A DNA stretch of 64,000 nt from Planctomycetota bacterium (GCA_016872725.1 VGZC01000001.1:62001-126000), one strand, 5' to 3'. Positions 45,372 through 55,129 are shown, numbered from the stretch's first letter. Translations and numbers: made by a program. Notes: generated from the sequence alone by a model not told the origin.

Positions 45372-46511
45372 TTATCCTCCGGACTTCGGTCTTCCGATAT
45401 CGTAGATCCGGTATTTCTTCGCGATCCGGGCGCCGCCGCGCTTGAGCGTGTTGAACGAAAGGTGGTTGCTCTCGAGAACCCAGGAAAACTCCGCCTCCTT
45501 GATCCCCCACTTGACCACGTCCGGAACCAATCGGGACATGGCGACCAGCCCCACGCCCCATCGCTGATACTCGGGCAACACGTTCGTGCTCAAGAGGCGA
45601 ACGCGGCGGATCCCCTTCCGGTTCCAAAGCAGCTTCAGGAAACCGAACGGAAACAGCCGTCCGTCGATCTCCTTGATCCGGGGGTTGTAGTCCAAGAGCC
45701 CGAACACGGCGGCGATCGGCTTCCCGTCGACCTCGGCCACCGCCGTCAGCTCGGGCACGATCAAGTAGCGAAGGGACTTCGCCATGTTCCGGGCCTCGCC
45801 CTGCGACAGGGGAGTGAACCCCCACGTCCCGCCGAGCGACTGGTTGTAGATGTCAAGGAACATCAGCACTTCCTCGTGGAATCGCCGCTTGTCGATCTGC
45901 CTCAAGTGGATCTTGAACCTCCGTGTCGCTTCGCCGATCACGAAATGCAGTTTCTGATCGAGGTTGTCGAGCATGTCGACATGGCCTTCAAACGAATAGA
46001 GGTTCTGCGCCACCTCGACGCCGTAGTCGACCAACAGCCGTTCGTAGTACGGCTTGTTGTACGTCATCATGAACGTCGGAGGCGAATCGAACCCCTCGAC
46101 CAGCAGACCGCATTCGTAGTTCAGCGACGGATTCACGGGCCCGCGCATGATCGGAAGGCCCTCGGACGACAGCCAGGCGCGCGCCGCGTCCAGCAGGCGC
46201 CCGGCGACCTCGGCGTCGTCGATCGTCTCGAGGAACCCGAAGAAGCCGACCGGTTCCTGGTAGCGCGTGACATGATCCGGGTTGATGATCGCGCCGATCC
46301 GTCCGCACGGCCGCCCGTCCCGCGTGGCGAGGAACGCGCGCACGCGGTTGCGCTCGTGGAAAGGATGCCGCACGAAGCCGACCATCTCCTTCTGGTTCCG
46401 GCGAAGGGGCGGAACCCAATGGGCGTCGCCCTGGTACAGCGTCCAGGGAAACTCCAGAAACCGGCGCCGCTCATCGCGCGTTTCCACCGGCTTGACGATA
46501 AGTTGGCTCAT
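45372..46511 (-). CDS. GNAT-fold N-acetyltransferase-like protein
   Basis: A 379-residue cytoplasmic protein of the type often annotated as a YghO-like or GNAT protein. The N-terminal part has WTLYQGDAHWVPPLRRNQ and the long middle has FMMTYNKPYYERLLVDYG. The acetyl-CoA-binding region near residues 315-350 reads LLSTNVLPEYQRWGVGLVAM, which fits the GNAT motif A, and is followed by EAEFSWVLESN. The substrate is unknown. A possible -35 TTGACG (46567-46562, minus strand) lies upstream of the start, with only a poor -10. Confidence 0.78.
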   Translation of the reverse strand: MSQLIVKPVETRDERRRFLEFPWTLYQGDAHWVPPLRRNQKEMVGFVRHPFHERNRVRAFLATRDGRPCGRIGAIINPDHVTRYQEPVGFFGFLETIDDAEVAGRLLDAARAWLSSEGLPIMRGPVNPSLNYECGLLVEGFDSPPTFMMTYNKPYYERLLVDYGVEVAQNLYSFEGHVDMLDNLDQKLHFVIGEATRRFKIHLRQIDKRRFHEEVLMFLDIYNQSLGGTWGFTPLSQGEARNMAKSLRYLIVPELTAVAEVDGKPIAAVFGLLDYNPRIKEIDGRLFPFGFLKLLWNRKGIRRVRLLSTNVLPEYQRWGVGLVAMSRLVPDVVKWGIKEAEFSWVLESNHLSFNTLKRGGARIAKKYRIYDIGRPKSGG

Positions 46512-46602
46512 GAATCCGATTTCCCAAGTCCGACAAAGCGATTACTCTAGCACCAGGCATCCGTCAAGCAAACCACCGGCGCTCGGCGAGGACCCGCGAT
46601 CG

Positions 46603-47622
46603 ATGGGCAAGATTCTGGTCACAGGAGCGAGCGGCTTCATCGGCGGACATCTCGCTCGACAATTGGCCTCGGAAGGCCACGACGTGCGGTGCCTCGTCCG
46701 CTCATCGTCGCGGATCGAACGGCTCCGATCGCCGGGCATCGAACGGGTCGAGGGGGATGTGACCTCCGAATCGGGGCTCGCCGCCGCGCTCGAACGCGTC
46801 GATACGGTCTTTCATCTCGCCGGATTGACCTGCGCGCTGAACGATCGCGACTTGTTCCGCGTCAACGGCGAGGGGATGGACAAGCTGTTGCGGGCGTGTT
46901 CGGCGATCGAGTCGCCGCCCCGCGTCGTGGCCGCGTCGTCGATCGCCGCGGCGGGGCCGGTCGAGCCGAACGCGATGCGGTCCGAATCCGACCCGCCCGG
47001 CCCGGTCTCCCGGTACGGCGCCAGCAAGCTTGAAGGGGAACGCGCGGCCGCGCGCTGGGCCGACCGGCTTCCGATCACGATCGTGCGGCCGGGGATCGTC
47101 TTTGGCCCGTACGACGTCGGGATGCACCCGATCGCGCAAAGCCTCTATCGATGGCGGCTGCATGTGAATCCGGGATTCCGATCCCCGCGGCTTTCCTTCA
47201 TCCACGTCGACGACCTCATCCGCGTGATGCGACTCGCCGCCGAACGCGGTGAACGGCTCGCCCCGCCCGGCGCGAACGCCGAACCCGGTCGCGGGATCTA
47301 CTTCGGCGTCGTGCGCGAATACCTGACCTACGAGGAACTCGGGCATAAGCTCGCCGAAGGTATCGTCCCCGACCGCGCGATCCGCGTGGTTCGATTGCCC
47401 CGCGCCGTGCTTTGGTCCGCGGCCGCGGCGAATGAACTCGTCAGCCGCGCGCGGGGCCGCGCCCATCTCTTCAACCGGGACAAGATCCGCGAGGGAACGG
47501 CCCCCGGCTGGGTCTGCTCGGGCGAGAAGGCGCGGACCGGGCTCGGATTCGAGCCCGCCCATCCGCTCAGGGAACGACTCCGCGCGACGGGCGCGTGGTA
47601 TCGCGAGGAACGGTGGGTCTGA
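46603..47622 (+). CDS. NAD-dependent epimerase/dehydratase (extended SDR)
   Basis: A 339-residue extended short-chain dehydrogenase/reductase. The NAD-binding loop is VTGASGFIGGHLA, the FHLAG motif follows in VDTVFHLAGLTC, and the active site has SSIAAAG and the YxxxK pair in RYGASKLEGE. Substrates of such enzymes are usually nucleotide sugars or sterol-like compounds; nothing here decides which. The ATG at 46603 is placed at the start of conserved sequence, with GAGG 11 bases upstream. It is divergent from the GNAT-like gene and convergent with the SDR gene. Confidence 0.88.
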   Translation: MGKILVTGASGFIGGHLARQLASEGHDVRCLVRSSSRIERLRSPGIERVEGDVTSESGLAAALERVDTVFHLAGLTCALNDRDLFRVNGEGMDKLLRACSAIESPPRVVAASSIAAAGPVEPNAMRSESDPPGPVSRYGASKLEGERAAARWADRLPITIVRPGIVFGPYDVGMHPIAQSLYRWRLHVNPGFRSPRLSFIHVDDLIRVMRLAAERGERLAPPGANAEPGRGIYFGVVREYLTYEELGHKLAEGIVPDRAIRVVRLPRAVLWSAAAANELVSRARGRAHLFNRDKIREGTAPGWVCSGEKARTGLGFEPAHPLRERLRATGAWYREERWV

Positions 47623-47653
47623 CCCCCCCGTTCTTTCCCCATCGTTTTTCCGG

Positions 47654-48403
47654 CTATGCGCCGGGCATCCGCAAACCGCCGTCGAGCCTCAGGACGGTGC
47701 CGTTGAGCATCGGGTTTTGAAAGACGTGCAGCACGAGTTCGGCGAATTCATCGGGGTGTCCGAACCGAGGCGGAAACGGGATCTGTTCGGCGAGCGATCG
47801 GCGCAGCGCATCGGAAGTCGCCCGCATCATGGGCGTCTCGAAGACGCCGGGCGCGATGGCGACGACACGGATTCCGAGCGGCCCGAGTTCGCGGGCGAGC
47901 GGCAAGGTCATGGCGGCGACGCCGCCTTTCGACGCGCTGTACGCGGCCTGACCGACCTGGCCCTCGAACGCCGCGATCGACGACGTGTGGATCAACACGC
48001 CCCGCTCGCCGTCCTCGTTCGGCGCATTCGCCTGAATCCGTTCGCACGCGAGCCGGGCGACGTTGAACGTGCCGATCAGGTTCACGCGAACGGTTTCGAT
48101 GAATGCATCGAGCGGATGGGGGCCGCGGCGGGAGACCAACCTTCCGCCCCGAAGGATCCCCGCGCACTGGACGACGCCGTGCAGTCCACCCCACCGTACG
48201 GCCGCGTCGACGGCGCGCCGCGCGTCCGATTCATCGGCCACGTCGCCGGCGATCGGGATCAATCCGTCGCCTTCGATTGGGCCCTGTTCGGCGCGGTCGA
48301 ACGCGACGACGCGGGCGCCGGCTTCGCGCAGTTTGCGGACGCACGCGGCGCCGAGCCCCGAAGCGGCGCCGGTCACAAGCACGCACCTGTCGCGCACGTT
48401 CAT
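47654..48403 (-). CDS. Short-chain dehydrogenase/reductase, 3-hydroxyacyl-CoA dehydrogenase (HSD10)-like
   Basis: A 249-residue classical SDR. The cofactor loop reads VTGAASGLGAACV, the active site has IHTSSIAAFEGQVGQ and the catalytic YSASKGG, and the end reads LNGTVLRLDGGLRM. The APGVFETPMM stretch resembles type 10 3-hydroxyacyl-CoA dehydrogenases. The ATG overlaps the stop of the HlyD-like gene by four bases, so its synthesis is coupled to the exporter operon. A role with the exporter is suggested only by this coupling. Confidence 0.87.
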   Translation of the reverse strand: MNVRDRCVLVTGAASGLGAACVRKLREAGARVVAFDRAEQGPIEGDGLIPIAGDVADESDARRAVDAAVRWGGLHGVVQCAGILRGGRLVSRRGPHPLDAFIETVRVNLIGTFNVARLACERIQANAPNEDGERGVLIHTSSIAAFEGQVGQAAYSASKGGVAAMTLPLARELGPLGIRVVAIAPGVFETPMMRATSDALRRSLAEQIPFPPRFGHPDEFAELVLHVFQNPMLNGTVLRLDGGLRMPGA

Positions 48404-49800
48404 TCCTCGACTCCCGCTCGCGGACTTGCCGACTCCCGCACGCGGACCCGCGCGCCGTCCACGAGCGCGCTTTCGGGCGCGACGACGACGAGCTCTCCCG
48501 CATCGATGCCCCGCGTGATCTCCACCGATTCGTCGTTCATGATACCGATTTCGACCGAACACCGCCGGGCTCGACCCTCGCGCGCGACGAACAGGGCCCA
48601 ACCTCCGGCATCGTCGCGGAACAGGGCCGAACGGGGAACGGCGAGGGCGGCGTCGCGCGACGCCGTGAAGACCCGCAACCGGACTCGGAACCCCGCGCCC
48701 AACCGACCTCGATCCGCCGGCCGTTCGGCGAGTCCGTCGCACACGGCGATCACGCGCGTGCGCTGTTCCTCGACGCCAAGCGAGCTGACCTTCGTGAATC
48801 CCTCGGGTTCGACGCGGAGCACACGGCCGTCGAACCCCTTGCCCGCGTCGCGTCCGACGGCCGGTCCGTAGATTTCGGCGGGATCGCCCGCGCGAACGCG
48901 CGCGGCTTCCTGCGTCAGCATTTCCGATTCGACCTCCAATTCGCCCAGGTCGCCGAGCACGAGCAGTTCCGCGCCGGACGCCAGATACCGCTCACCGTCG
49001 ACGGCCCGCCGGAGCACGACTCCGTCGATCGGACTCCTCACCGCGGCCCGTTCGACGCGGACCCGCGCCTGATCGCACTTGACCTCGGCCTCGGCCAACT
49101 CCTGCCGGATGACGTCGCCTCGCAGCCGTTTCCTCCCCAGATAGTCGCGAATCATGCGCGGAGCCAGCTCGATCGCCTGGACCATGAAATTCTGGTATTC
49201 GACATTCTTGGTTTGCCGATCGAGATCGGATCGGCTTGCCTCGCGGTTGGTCTCGGCCAATTCGAGCGCGTCGCGCGATTCGGCCTCGGTCTGCGCGAGC
49301 GCCGCCGTTCGTTCGGCATTCGCCTGATAGTAGCGCATCCACGCGTCCATCGACCGTTTCTGCTCGGCGGCGGCCGCCGCCATCGCCTTCATCGCGGAGA
49401 TCATCACATCGGTCTGGGTCAAGGCGGTCGATTCGAGCGAGACGTCGGCGTTTTCGGCGAGCGAGGCGCGGAGTCGGGCGACGACGGCCTCGGCCGCCGC
49501 CAGCTCAAGCTCGCCGTCGCGCGGAACGAGCCTCGCGAGTTCCTGCCCTTCGCGAACCTCGTCGCCGACCTCGAGCTCGATCCGTTCCGCTCGGCCATCA
49601 TACGGCATGGCGATGACGATCCGGCGCGGCACGCGCGTCGTGCCTCGTTCATCCAGGTACGCGCGGATCGGCGCGGCCGAGACCCGTTCGACGAACACGT
49701 CGATCGGCGCCGCGCGGAACGACCGCCAGACCACGAACGCGCCCACCGCCGCGAGCCCGAGCGGAACGACCGCGATGCGCCATCCACGTTGCCTTGCCAT
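48400..49800 (-). CDS. HlyD/RND-type periplasmic adaptor (membrane fusion) protein
   Basis: A 466-residue protein. An N-terminal anchor (WRIAVVPLGLAAVGAFVVW) is followed by a lipoyl/barrel half-motif (IELEVGDEVREGQELARL), a long coiled-coil hairpin (about 110-240, rich in Ala/Glu/Arg) and the second lipoyl half (VRSPIDGVVLRRAVDGERY). It would bridge the inner-membrane ABC transporter to an outer-membrane exit. It follows the permease after 54 bases and overlaps the SDR start. No TolC-like gene is in the window. Confidence 0.9.
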   Translation of the reverse strand: MARQRGWRIAVVPLGLAAVGAFVVWRSFRAAPIDVFVERVSAAPIRAYLDERGTTRVPRRIVIAMPYDGRAERIELEVGDEVREGQELARLVPRDGELELAAAEAVVARLRASLAENADVSLESTALTQTDVMISAMKAMAAAAAEQKRSMDAWMRYYQANAERTAALAQTEAESRDALELAETNREASRSDLDRQTKNVEYQNFMVQAIELAPRMIRDYLGRKRLRGDVIRQELAEAEVKCDQARVRVERAAVRSPIDGVVLRRAVDGERYLASGAELLVLGDLGELEVESEMLTQEAARVRAGDPAEIYGPAVGRDAGKGFDGRVLRVEPEGFTKVSSLGVEEQRTRVIAVCDGLAERPADRGRLGAGFRVRLRVFTASRDAALAVPRSALFRDDAGGWALFVAREGRARRCSVEIGIMNDESVEITRGIDAGELVVVAPESALVDGARVRVRESASPRAGVEE

Positions 49801-49854
49801 GAGTGGTTCCCGTCGAGCCGATTGGAGGTGACGATCGAGCGAACGCGGCGACGC

Positions 49855-52233
49855 CTACTCCCGGACGTTCAGCGCCTCGCGGATCGGTAGGTCGGAAATG
49901 GAACGATGGATCAGCCCGTGCGCCAGCAGAGTGAATACGATGCCGACCGCGACCGTGGTCACGGGGATCCACGGCGCCGTGACGATCGGAAGCCGGAGGA
50001 ACTCGTTGTCGTACGTTTGTGCGGTGAGCCACACGAGTCCGTGGGCGACCGGGATTCCGAGGAGCGAGCCGGTGACGTTCACGAGAAACGCCTCGCGAAG
50101 GAAGACGCCGCCGAGTTCCCGCGGAGTGTATCCGAGCGCGCGCAGGCTCGCGACCTCGCGGCGCCGCTCGTGGAAGCTCACGTACGACGCGTTGAGGATC
50201 CCGCCGAAGAACATCGAACCGGCGAAGACGACGAGCAGCGTGATGAAGACGCGTTGGTGCCGCAGGAGCGTGGCTCGGAGTGTCCGAGTCATGTCACGCC
50301 TGGACCGCACCGACTGGATGCCCGGCATCCGCTTGAGCTCGGCGTGGATCGATCGCAGCGTTCCGGGGTCGTCGGGTACGCGGAGCTGAGCTCCCGTCAT
50401 GACGAACGACTCGCCGAGCACGCGGCTGAGGTAGTCGATGTTCGCGTAGGCGGCCATTCCCATGAAGCTGTCGGCGAGCCCGCCGACCACGGCGAGGCGC
50501 GGCTCGCGGTCGCCGCGCACCGGATGGATGGCGATCGGCTGGCCCGGCTCGACGCGCAGACGCCGCGCCAGCTCGCGGTTGACGATCAGACCCGATTCGG
50601 GGATCGCCAGGGGATTGCCGTCGGCATCGCGCGGCGTAAGGAGTTCGGAGCCGGGCACCAGGCCGGTCACCGCCATCAGCCGGCGCGCGTTGCCGTGGAC
50701 GAGCGAGCAGGGGAGATCGAGTTGGGGTTCGACGCGCAGCACGCCGGGCACGCGCCGAAGCTCGTCGAGCGCCCCGACGCCTCGTTCGCTCGTGAACGTG
50801 ACGTCCAGATCGCCGCGCAGCACCTTTTCGAATTGGAAATCGAGCAGGAAGTGGTGCGCCTCGAGGAACATGAATCCGTTGGCGAGCAGCGCGGCGCCGG
50901 CGAGCGAGGAGAACACGGTCACCGCCGTCCTCCATCGGCCGCGCAGGACATTGCGAACGGCCATGCGGGACGACGTGCCGAGCCGGCGCCATAGCCAGGG
51001 GATCCGTTCGAGCGCGACGGTGCCGCCTCGACCGGGCGGCTCGGGCCGCATCGCCTCGGCCGGGCGAAGGCCGACCATCGCCCGCGCCGCGCGGAGACTC
51101 CCCAGAAGGGCGCACGCGATACTCACCGTGATCCCGATCGCGTGCGTGCCCGGATAGTACCGCGCGCCCAGACTCGGGAATTCAAAGAACTGCCGGTACA
51201 CCTGGGTCATGCCGAGCGCGGCGAGGTATCCGAGCGCGCTGCCCGCGACTCCGCCCGCGATTCCGACCGCCGCGCCGTACGCGAGGAAATGGCGCAAGAC
51301 GATCCGATTCGGGCAGCCGAGGGCCTTGAGTGTTCCGACGACCGTCCGCTGCTGCCGCGCGATCCGGCCCAGGAGCACGTTGAGGACGAGCGCGGCCGTG
51401 ACGAGAAATACGCCGGGCACGACCGTCGCGAACGCGCGGAGCCCCACGATTTCATTGCTCAGGAATTGATGCGACGCCTGCAACCGGCGCGGAATGGCGG
51501 CAAGCACGCCGAACGCGTCGAGGTTCGCTTCAAGCCGTCTCAGCACGCTCTCGGCCCGCGCGTGGCCCTCCGGCGTCAACGTCCCGATGATCTGGTTCGC
51601 CGCGCCCGACATGTCGTCGACGTCCTCGGCGAATCGCCGCTTCACATACACGACGCCGAACCGTTCCGGGTCGGGAAGCAGCGCCCCGGCGTCGAGCATA
51701 TAGGTGAACTCGGCGGCGATCGCCGTTCCCACGACGCGCAGCGCGTGGCGGCGCCGGTTGATGATGAGCGGCACGGAGTCGCCCGGCTCGAGTTCGTGCT
51801 TCGCCGCGAACGCTGCGCTCAGAATGATCTCCTCGTCGCGATCGTCCGTGAAATACGTGCCCCTCCGGATCACGATGTCGTTGATCGCGGGCCGGGACCG
51901 GTCGGGAAGCGCGATGACGCGCGCGTTGATCGGAGCGTCCCGGCCCGGAAGGTCGATCATCGCCGGAAACACGATCCGGTCCCTCCAATCGGCGACGCCC
52001 GCCACGCGCATCGCGTCGTTCAGTTCGGCCACGGGAGCCTTGCGCAGATCGATCCAGAAGTCGGCCATTCGGCACTGCCGGTAGTAGTCCGACATGGCCG
52101 ACCGCAAGTTGAAGTACGCCGATTGCATGGCGATGAAACAGACCACGCCGATCGTGATCATCGCGGCGACCGCGAGCAGCAAGAGGCCGGACGACCACAA
52201 ATCGCGCCGCAGCTTTCGATGGAGAACGCTCAC
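49855..52233 (-). CDS. ABC transporter permease, two FtsX domains (MacB/DevC-like)
   Basis: A 792-residue membrane protein with the duplicated layout of LolC/FtsX-type permeases. A first helix (LLLLAVAAMITIGVVCFIA) is followed by a large periplasmic domain, three helices (about 275-400) carrying the first FtsX domain, a second start helix near 435, another periplasmic domain, and three C-terminal helices (about 665-785) with the second FtsX domain. The block RREVASLRALGYTPRELGG is typical. The ATG overlaps the ATPase stop by four bases. The class exports lipids, lipoproteins or small molecules. Confidence 0.9.
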   Translation of the reverse strand: MSVLHRKLRRDLWSSGLLLLAVAAMITIGVVCFIAMQSAYFNLRSAMSDYYRQCRMADFWIDLRKAPVAELNDAMRVAGVADWRDRIVFPAMIDLPGRDAPINARVIALPDRSRPAINDIVIRRGTYFTDDRDEEIILSAAFAAKHELEPGDSVPLIINRRRHALRVVGTAIAAEFTYMLDAGALLPDPERFGVVYVKRRFAEDVDDMSGAANQIIGTLTPEGHARAESVLRRLEANLDAFGVLAAIPRRLQASHQFLSNEIVGLRAFATVVPGVFLVTAALVLNVLLGRIARQQRTVVGTLKALGCPNRIVLRHFLAYGAAVGIAGGVAGSALGYLAALGMTQVYRQFFEFPSLGARYYPGTHAIGITVSIACALLGSLRAARAMVGLRPAEAMRPEPPGRGGTVALERIPWLWRRLGTSSRMAVRNVLRGRWRTAVTVFSSLAGAALLANGFMFLEAHHFLLDFQFEKVLRGDLDVTFTSERGVGALDELRRVPGVLRVEPQLDLPCSLVHGNARRLMAVTGLVPGSELLTPRDADGNPLAIPESGLIVNRELARRLRVEPGQPIAIHPVRGDREPRLAVVGGLADSFMGMAAYANIDYLSRVLGESFVMTGAQLRVPDDPGTLRSIHAELKRMPGIQSVRSRRDMTRTLRATLLRHQRVFITLLVVFAGSMFFGGILNASYVSFHERRREVASLRALGYTPRELGGVFLREAFLVNVTGSLLGIPVAHGLVWLTAQTYDNEFLRLPIVTAPWIPVTTVAVGIVFTLLAHGLIHRSISDLPIREALNVRE

Positions 52234-52952
52234 CAGACGATCTCCTCGGGCGGTTGCGGCACCGCGTTCGCTTCGATCGCGCGCACGGTTCCCGAGCCGA
52301 GCCGCACGACGCGATCGGCGACGCGCGACAAGGCCGCGTTGTGCGTGATGATGATGACCGTCTTGCCAAGCTCGCGGTTGAGATCGGCCAGGATCCGCAA
52401 TACGGTGCGGCCCGTCGGCAGATCGAGCGCGCCGGTCGGTTCGTCGCAGAGCAGGAGTGTCGGGTTCTTCACGACGGCACGCGCGATGGCGACACGCTGC
52501 TGTTCACCGCCCGAAAGTTGCGACGGGAAATGGGCACCGCGATCCGACAGCCCGACCCGCCCCAAAACGCCGTCGACCTCAAGCGGGGTGTCGCTGAGTT
52601 CGGCGGCGACCATGACGTTCTCCCGAGCCGTCAGATTGGGAACAAGGTTGTAGAACTGGAAGACAAACCCGACGTGCGCGCGACGGTATTGCGTCAATCC
52701 CGACTCGGTCTCCGCCCCAAGATCCCGGCCGCGAAACCAGACGTGGCCCGAGCTCGGTTGATCGAGGCCGCCGATCAGGTTCAGGATGGTCGTCTTCCCC
52801 GATCCGCTCGGCCCCACGATCGACAGCAATTCACCGTCGCGGATGCGCAGGTCGACGCCGGTGAGCACCCGGACCGGCACCTCGCCCATCCAAAACGTAC
52901 GGTCGACGTGATCGAGGTGGAGCAGCGTGTCCATCCCGTCGGGTTGGTCCAT
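52230..52952 (-). CDS. ABC transporter ATP-binding protein (LolD/MacB/DevA-like)
   Basis: A 240-residue ATPase. Walker A is VGPSGSGKTTILNLIGG, the signature is QLSGGEQQRVAIARA, and Walker B is LLLCDEPTGALD, followed by the LolD-type ending VIIITHNAAL. The ATG at 52952 is chosen because GGAG lies 10 bases upstream; ATG codons at 52982 and 52934 in the same frame have none. It begins an operon of ATPase, permease, HlyD-like adaptor and SDR. Confidence 0.92.
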   Translation of the reverse strand: MDQPDGMDTLLHLDHVDRTFWMGEVPVRVLTGVDLRIRDGELLSIVGPSGSGKTTILNLIGGLDQPSSGHVWFRGRDLGAETESGLTQYRRAHVGFVFQFYNLVPNLTARENVMVAAELSDTPLEVDGVLGRVGLSDRGAHFPSQLSGGEQQRVAIARAVVKNPTLLLCDEPTGALDLPTGRTVLRILADLNRELGKTVIIITHNAALSRVADRVVRLGSGTVRAIEANAVPQPPEEIVW

Positions 52953-53339
52953 CCAAGCGAAACTCCGATGGCCGAGGTTCATTCCGATCGGCGCGCCGCA
53001 CGCATCACGTACGCGGCCTCGACCGGCCTCCCATCCATTCTAATTGCCGACCGACGTCGCCGTTGCGGCCAAACGCGGCCGAACCGACCCACGGCCCAGC
53101 TCCGCCGCATGCGTCGAACCGGAGCGACGCGGCGTGCGGGAAGAGCCGTTGTCGCGTCGGACGCATGCGATTCGTGGTATGCTGGTGCCGGACCAGCGCC
53201 GTTTGGGGAACGGGAACGCCGGGCGAGCGTTTCCCACCGGAAGCGGCCAACGTCATCATCGTCCATGACGGAGGCGCGTGGTCGGCGGAGAAGGGATCGA
53301 GGGACGACGGCTCTGTTTGACGAGGGGTGCCGGTACGCG
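52953..53339. other. Divergent intergenic region
   Basis: About 390 bases between the ABC operon and the nucleotidyltransferase-like gene. An extended -10-like TGGTATGCT (TATGCT 53178-53183, plus strand) is the only regulatory signal that I can point to. No gene is supported. Confidence 0.35.
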
Positions 53340-53930
53340 ATGACTGCCGGACTGGGGGACTTTTCCTGGGAAAGAACGATCGCCGCCGTGGATGCCGTGC
53401 GGGAACGAACGCGTCGTTTGGCCGCCGCCCTCGATCGAGCCGGTATCCCGTATGCGGTGGTTGGCGGAAACGCCGTCGCGGCATGGGTCGCTCGAGTCGA
53501 CGTCGAGGCGGTACGAAATACCAAGGATGTCGATATTCTGATCCGACGCGAGGATTTCGAACGCGTCATCCAGGCCGTGCGGTCGGCCGGTTTCGTCCAT
53601 CGGAGTGTCGCGGGCGTCGAGATGTTCCTCGACGGACCTGAGGGATCGGTCCGGAGCGCGGTTTACGTCGTTTTCGCGCGCGAAAAGGCGCGGACCGATT
53701 ACCTCTTGCCCGCTCCGGATGTTACCGAGTCGCAAGCGGGACCCGAATTCACCGTTGCCGCGCTCGACGCCCTGGTTCGCATGAAGCTGACCTCGTTTCG
53801 ATTGCGAGACCGAGTCCATTTGCTGGATCTGCTCGGGGTGGGACTGATCGATGCAACCTGGTTCGACCGTTTCCCGCCCGAACTTGGCGCACGACTGATG
53901 GAGTTGATCGACTCGCGCGATCTGGAATAG
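53340..53930 (+). CDS. Nucleotidyltransferase-fold protein, unknown role
   Basis: A 196-residue protein with the minimal nucleotidyltransferase pattern: YAVVGGNAVAAW followed by the acidic pair in TKDVDILI. A helical C-terminal part with ALDALVRMKLTSFRLRDRVH follows. This resembles AbiEii-type or stand-alone nucleotidyltransferase proteins, some of which are toxins, but no partner gene is present. The start is uncertain: the ATG at 53340 has no good Shine-Dalgarno, and an ATG 74 bases upstream adds an Arg-rich tail. The stop codon lies inside an 11-bp tandem repeat. Confidence 0.72.
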   Translation: MTAGLGDFSWERTIAAVDAVRERTRRLAAALDRAGIPYAVVGGNAVAAWVARVDVEAVRNTKDVDILIRREDFERVIQAVRSAGFVHRSVAGVEMFLDGPEGSVRSAVYVVFAREKARTDYLLPAPDVTESQAGPEFTVAALDALVRMKLTSFRLRDRVHLLDLLGVGLIDATWFDRFPPELGARLMELIDSRDLE

Positions 53931-53954
53931 GACTGGAATAGGACTGGAATAGGA
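53922..53954. repeat. 11-bp tandem repeat across a stop codon
   Basis: Three units of CTGGAATAGGA run from 53922 to 53954. The stop TAG of the nucleotidyltransferase-like gene is inside the first unit. Because each unit carries TAG, gain or loss of units would not extend the protein by much. Confidence 0.8.
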
Positions 53955-54098
53955 ACGGGAACGGGTGACCGGCGCGACCCACGTTTACGCGCGGGGTTGG
54001 CGTGCCGTAAGCTAGGCGGTGTGGGGGAGACGGCTTTGCGTCCGATGGCGCGGGCCGGTCGCCTGGATCATCGCGTTCGCGCCCGCCGGAGCCATCCC

Positions 54099-55007
54099 AT
54101 GAATACGACTCGCCGCATCGTCCTACCGATCCTCGTTTCCGCCGGCATCCTGGCCTGCGCGGGTCCGAACGGCTATTCGGAACTTCGAGCCGAACCGCGA
54201 TGGAAGGCTCTGATCGTCGACGGCCAAAACAACCACGGCAACTGGCCGCAAACGACGGACATGATGAAAGGGTACCTCAAAGCGACGGGCCTCTTCTCGG
54301 TCGACATCGCTCGGACGGCGCCGCAGGGCGAGGACCCGGCGTTTCGGCCCGAGTTCGCGAAGTACCAGGTCGTCGTCTCGAACTACAACGGCGCTCCGTG
54401 GCCCGCCGAAACGCGCAAGGCGTTTGTCGACTATGTCTCGGCGGGCGGCGGATTCGTCGTCGTCCACGCCGCGAACAACGCGTTCGGCGATTGGAGCGAA
54501 TACAACACCATGATCGGGCTCGGCGGCTGGGGAGGCCGGAACGAGAAATCGGGGCCCTACGTGTTTGTCGACGAGCGAGGTCAGGTCGTCCGCGATGCCA
54601 AACCGGGTCCCGGCGGTCACCATGGTCCCCAGCATCCGTTCCTGATCGTCACGCGCGACGGCGACCACCCGATCACGCGCGGCATGCCGGCCGCATGGAT
54701 GCACGTACAGGACGAGCTGTACGACTTTCTGCGCGGGCCGGGGGAAAATCTCAAGATCCTCGCGACCGCGTTCGCCGATCCCGCGAAGGGCGGAAGCGGA
54801 CGCCACGAACCGATGTTGATGGTGCTCGAATACGGCAAGGGCCGCGTCTTCCACACACCGATGGGCCACGGCAACAACTCGCAGTCGTGCTCCGGCTTCA
54901 TCGCGTGCCTCCAGCGCGGCGCCGAATGGGCGGCCTCCGGCGCCGTCACCCAAGAACTGCCCGAGGACTTCCCCACCGCCGACGGCGTCTCCGAACGGAA
55001 ACCGTAA
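54099..55007 (+). CDS. Secreted ThuA-domain protein
   Basis: A 302-residue protein with a signal peptide and a possible lipobox-like ILACAG. The ThuA domain (class I glutamine amidotransferase-like fold) has KALIVDGQNNHGNWPQ, YQVVVSNYNGAPWP, GGGFVVVHAANNAF, GPQHPFLIVTRDGDHPI and RVFHTPMGHGNNS. ThuA proteins are very abundant in planctomycetes and often accompany sugar oxidoreductases; their activity is not settled. GGAG lies 7 bases before the ATG at 54099. It is followed by the convergent TPR gene. Confidence 0.9.
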   Translation: MNTTRRIVLPILVSAGILACAGPNGYSELRAEPRWKALIVDGQNNHGNWPQTTDMMKGYLKATGLFSVDIARTAPQGEDPAFRPEFAKYQVVVSNYNGAPWPAETRKAFVDYVSAGGGFVVVHAANNAFGDWSEYNTMIGLGGWGGRNEKSGPYVFVDERGQVVRDAKPGPGGHHGPQHPFLIVTRDGDHPITRGMPAAWMHVQDELYDFLRGPGENLKILATAFADPAKGGSGRHEPMLMVLEYGKGRVFHTPMGHGNNSQSCSGFIACLQRGAEWAASGAVTQELPEDFPTADGVSERKP

Positions 55008-55056
55008 CGGCCAAAGGCCGCCCGAGTTTCAGCGCGGGGCCTCACGAACCGGCCCT

Positions 55057-55072
55057 ATTCGTGCCATTCGTG
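55057..55072 (+). repeat. Dispersed repeat family B, copy 1
   Basis: ATTCGTGCCATTCGTG, matching perfectly and in inverted orientation the 16 bases at 57234-57249 on the other side of the TPR gene. The surrounding CATTCGTGTGATTCGCGG text is characteristic of the repeat. Confidence 0.6.
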
Positions 55073-55129
55073 TGATTCGCGGTCGAATTCCCCGCGAGTT
55101 GGGCCGGAACTCCCGCCTGTGACAAAGTC

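Noticed and set aside
53340-53930. The nucleotidyltransferase-like gene as half of an AbiE toxin-antitoxin pair
   Set aside because: No AbiEi-type winged-helix antitoxin gene lies on either side.
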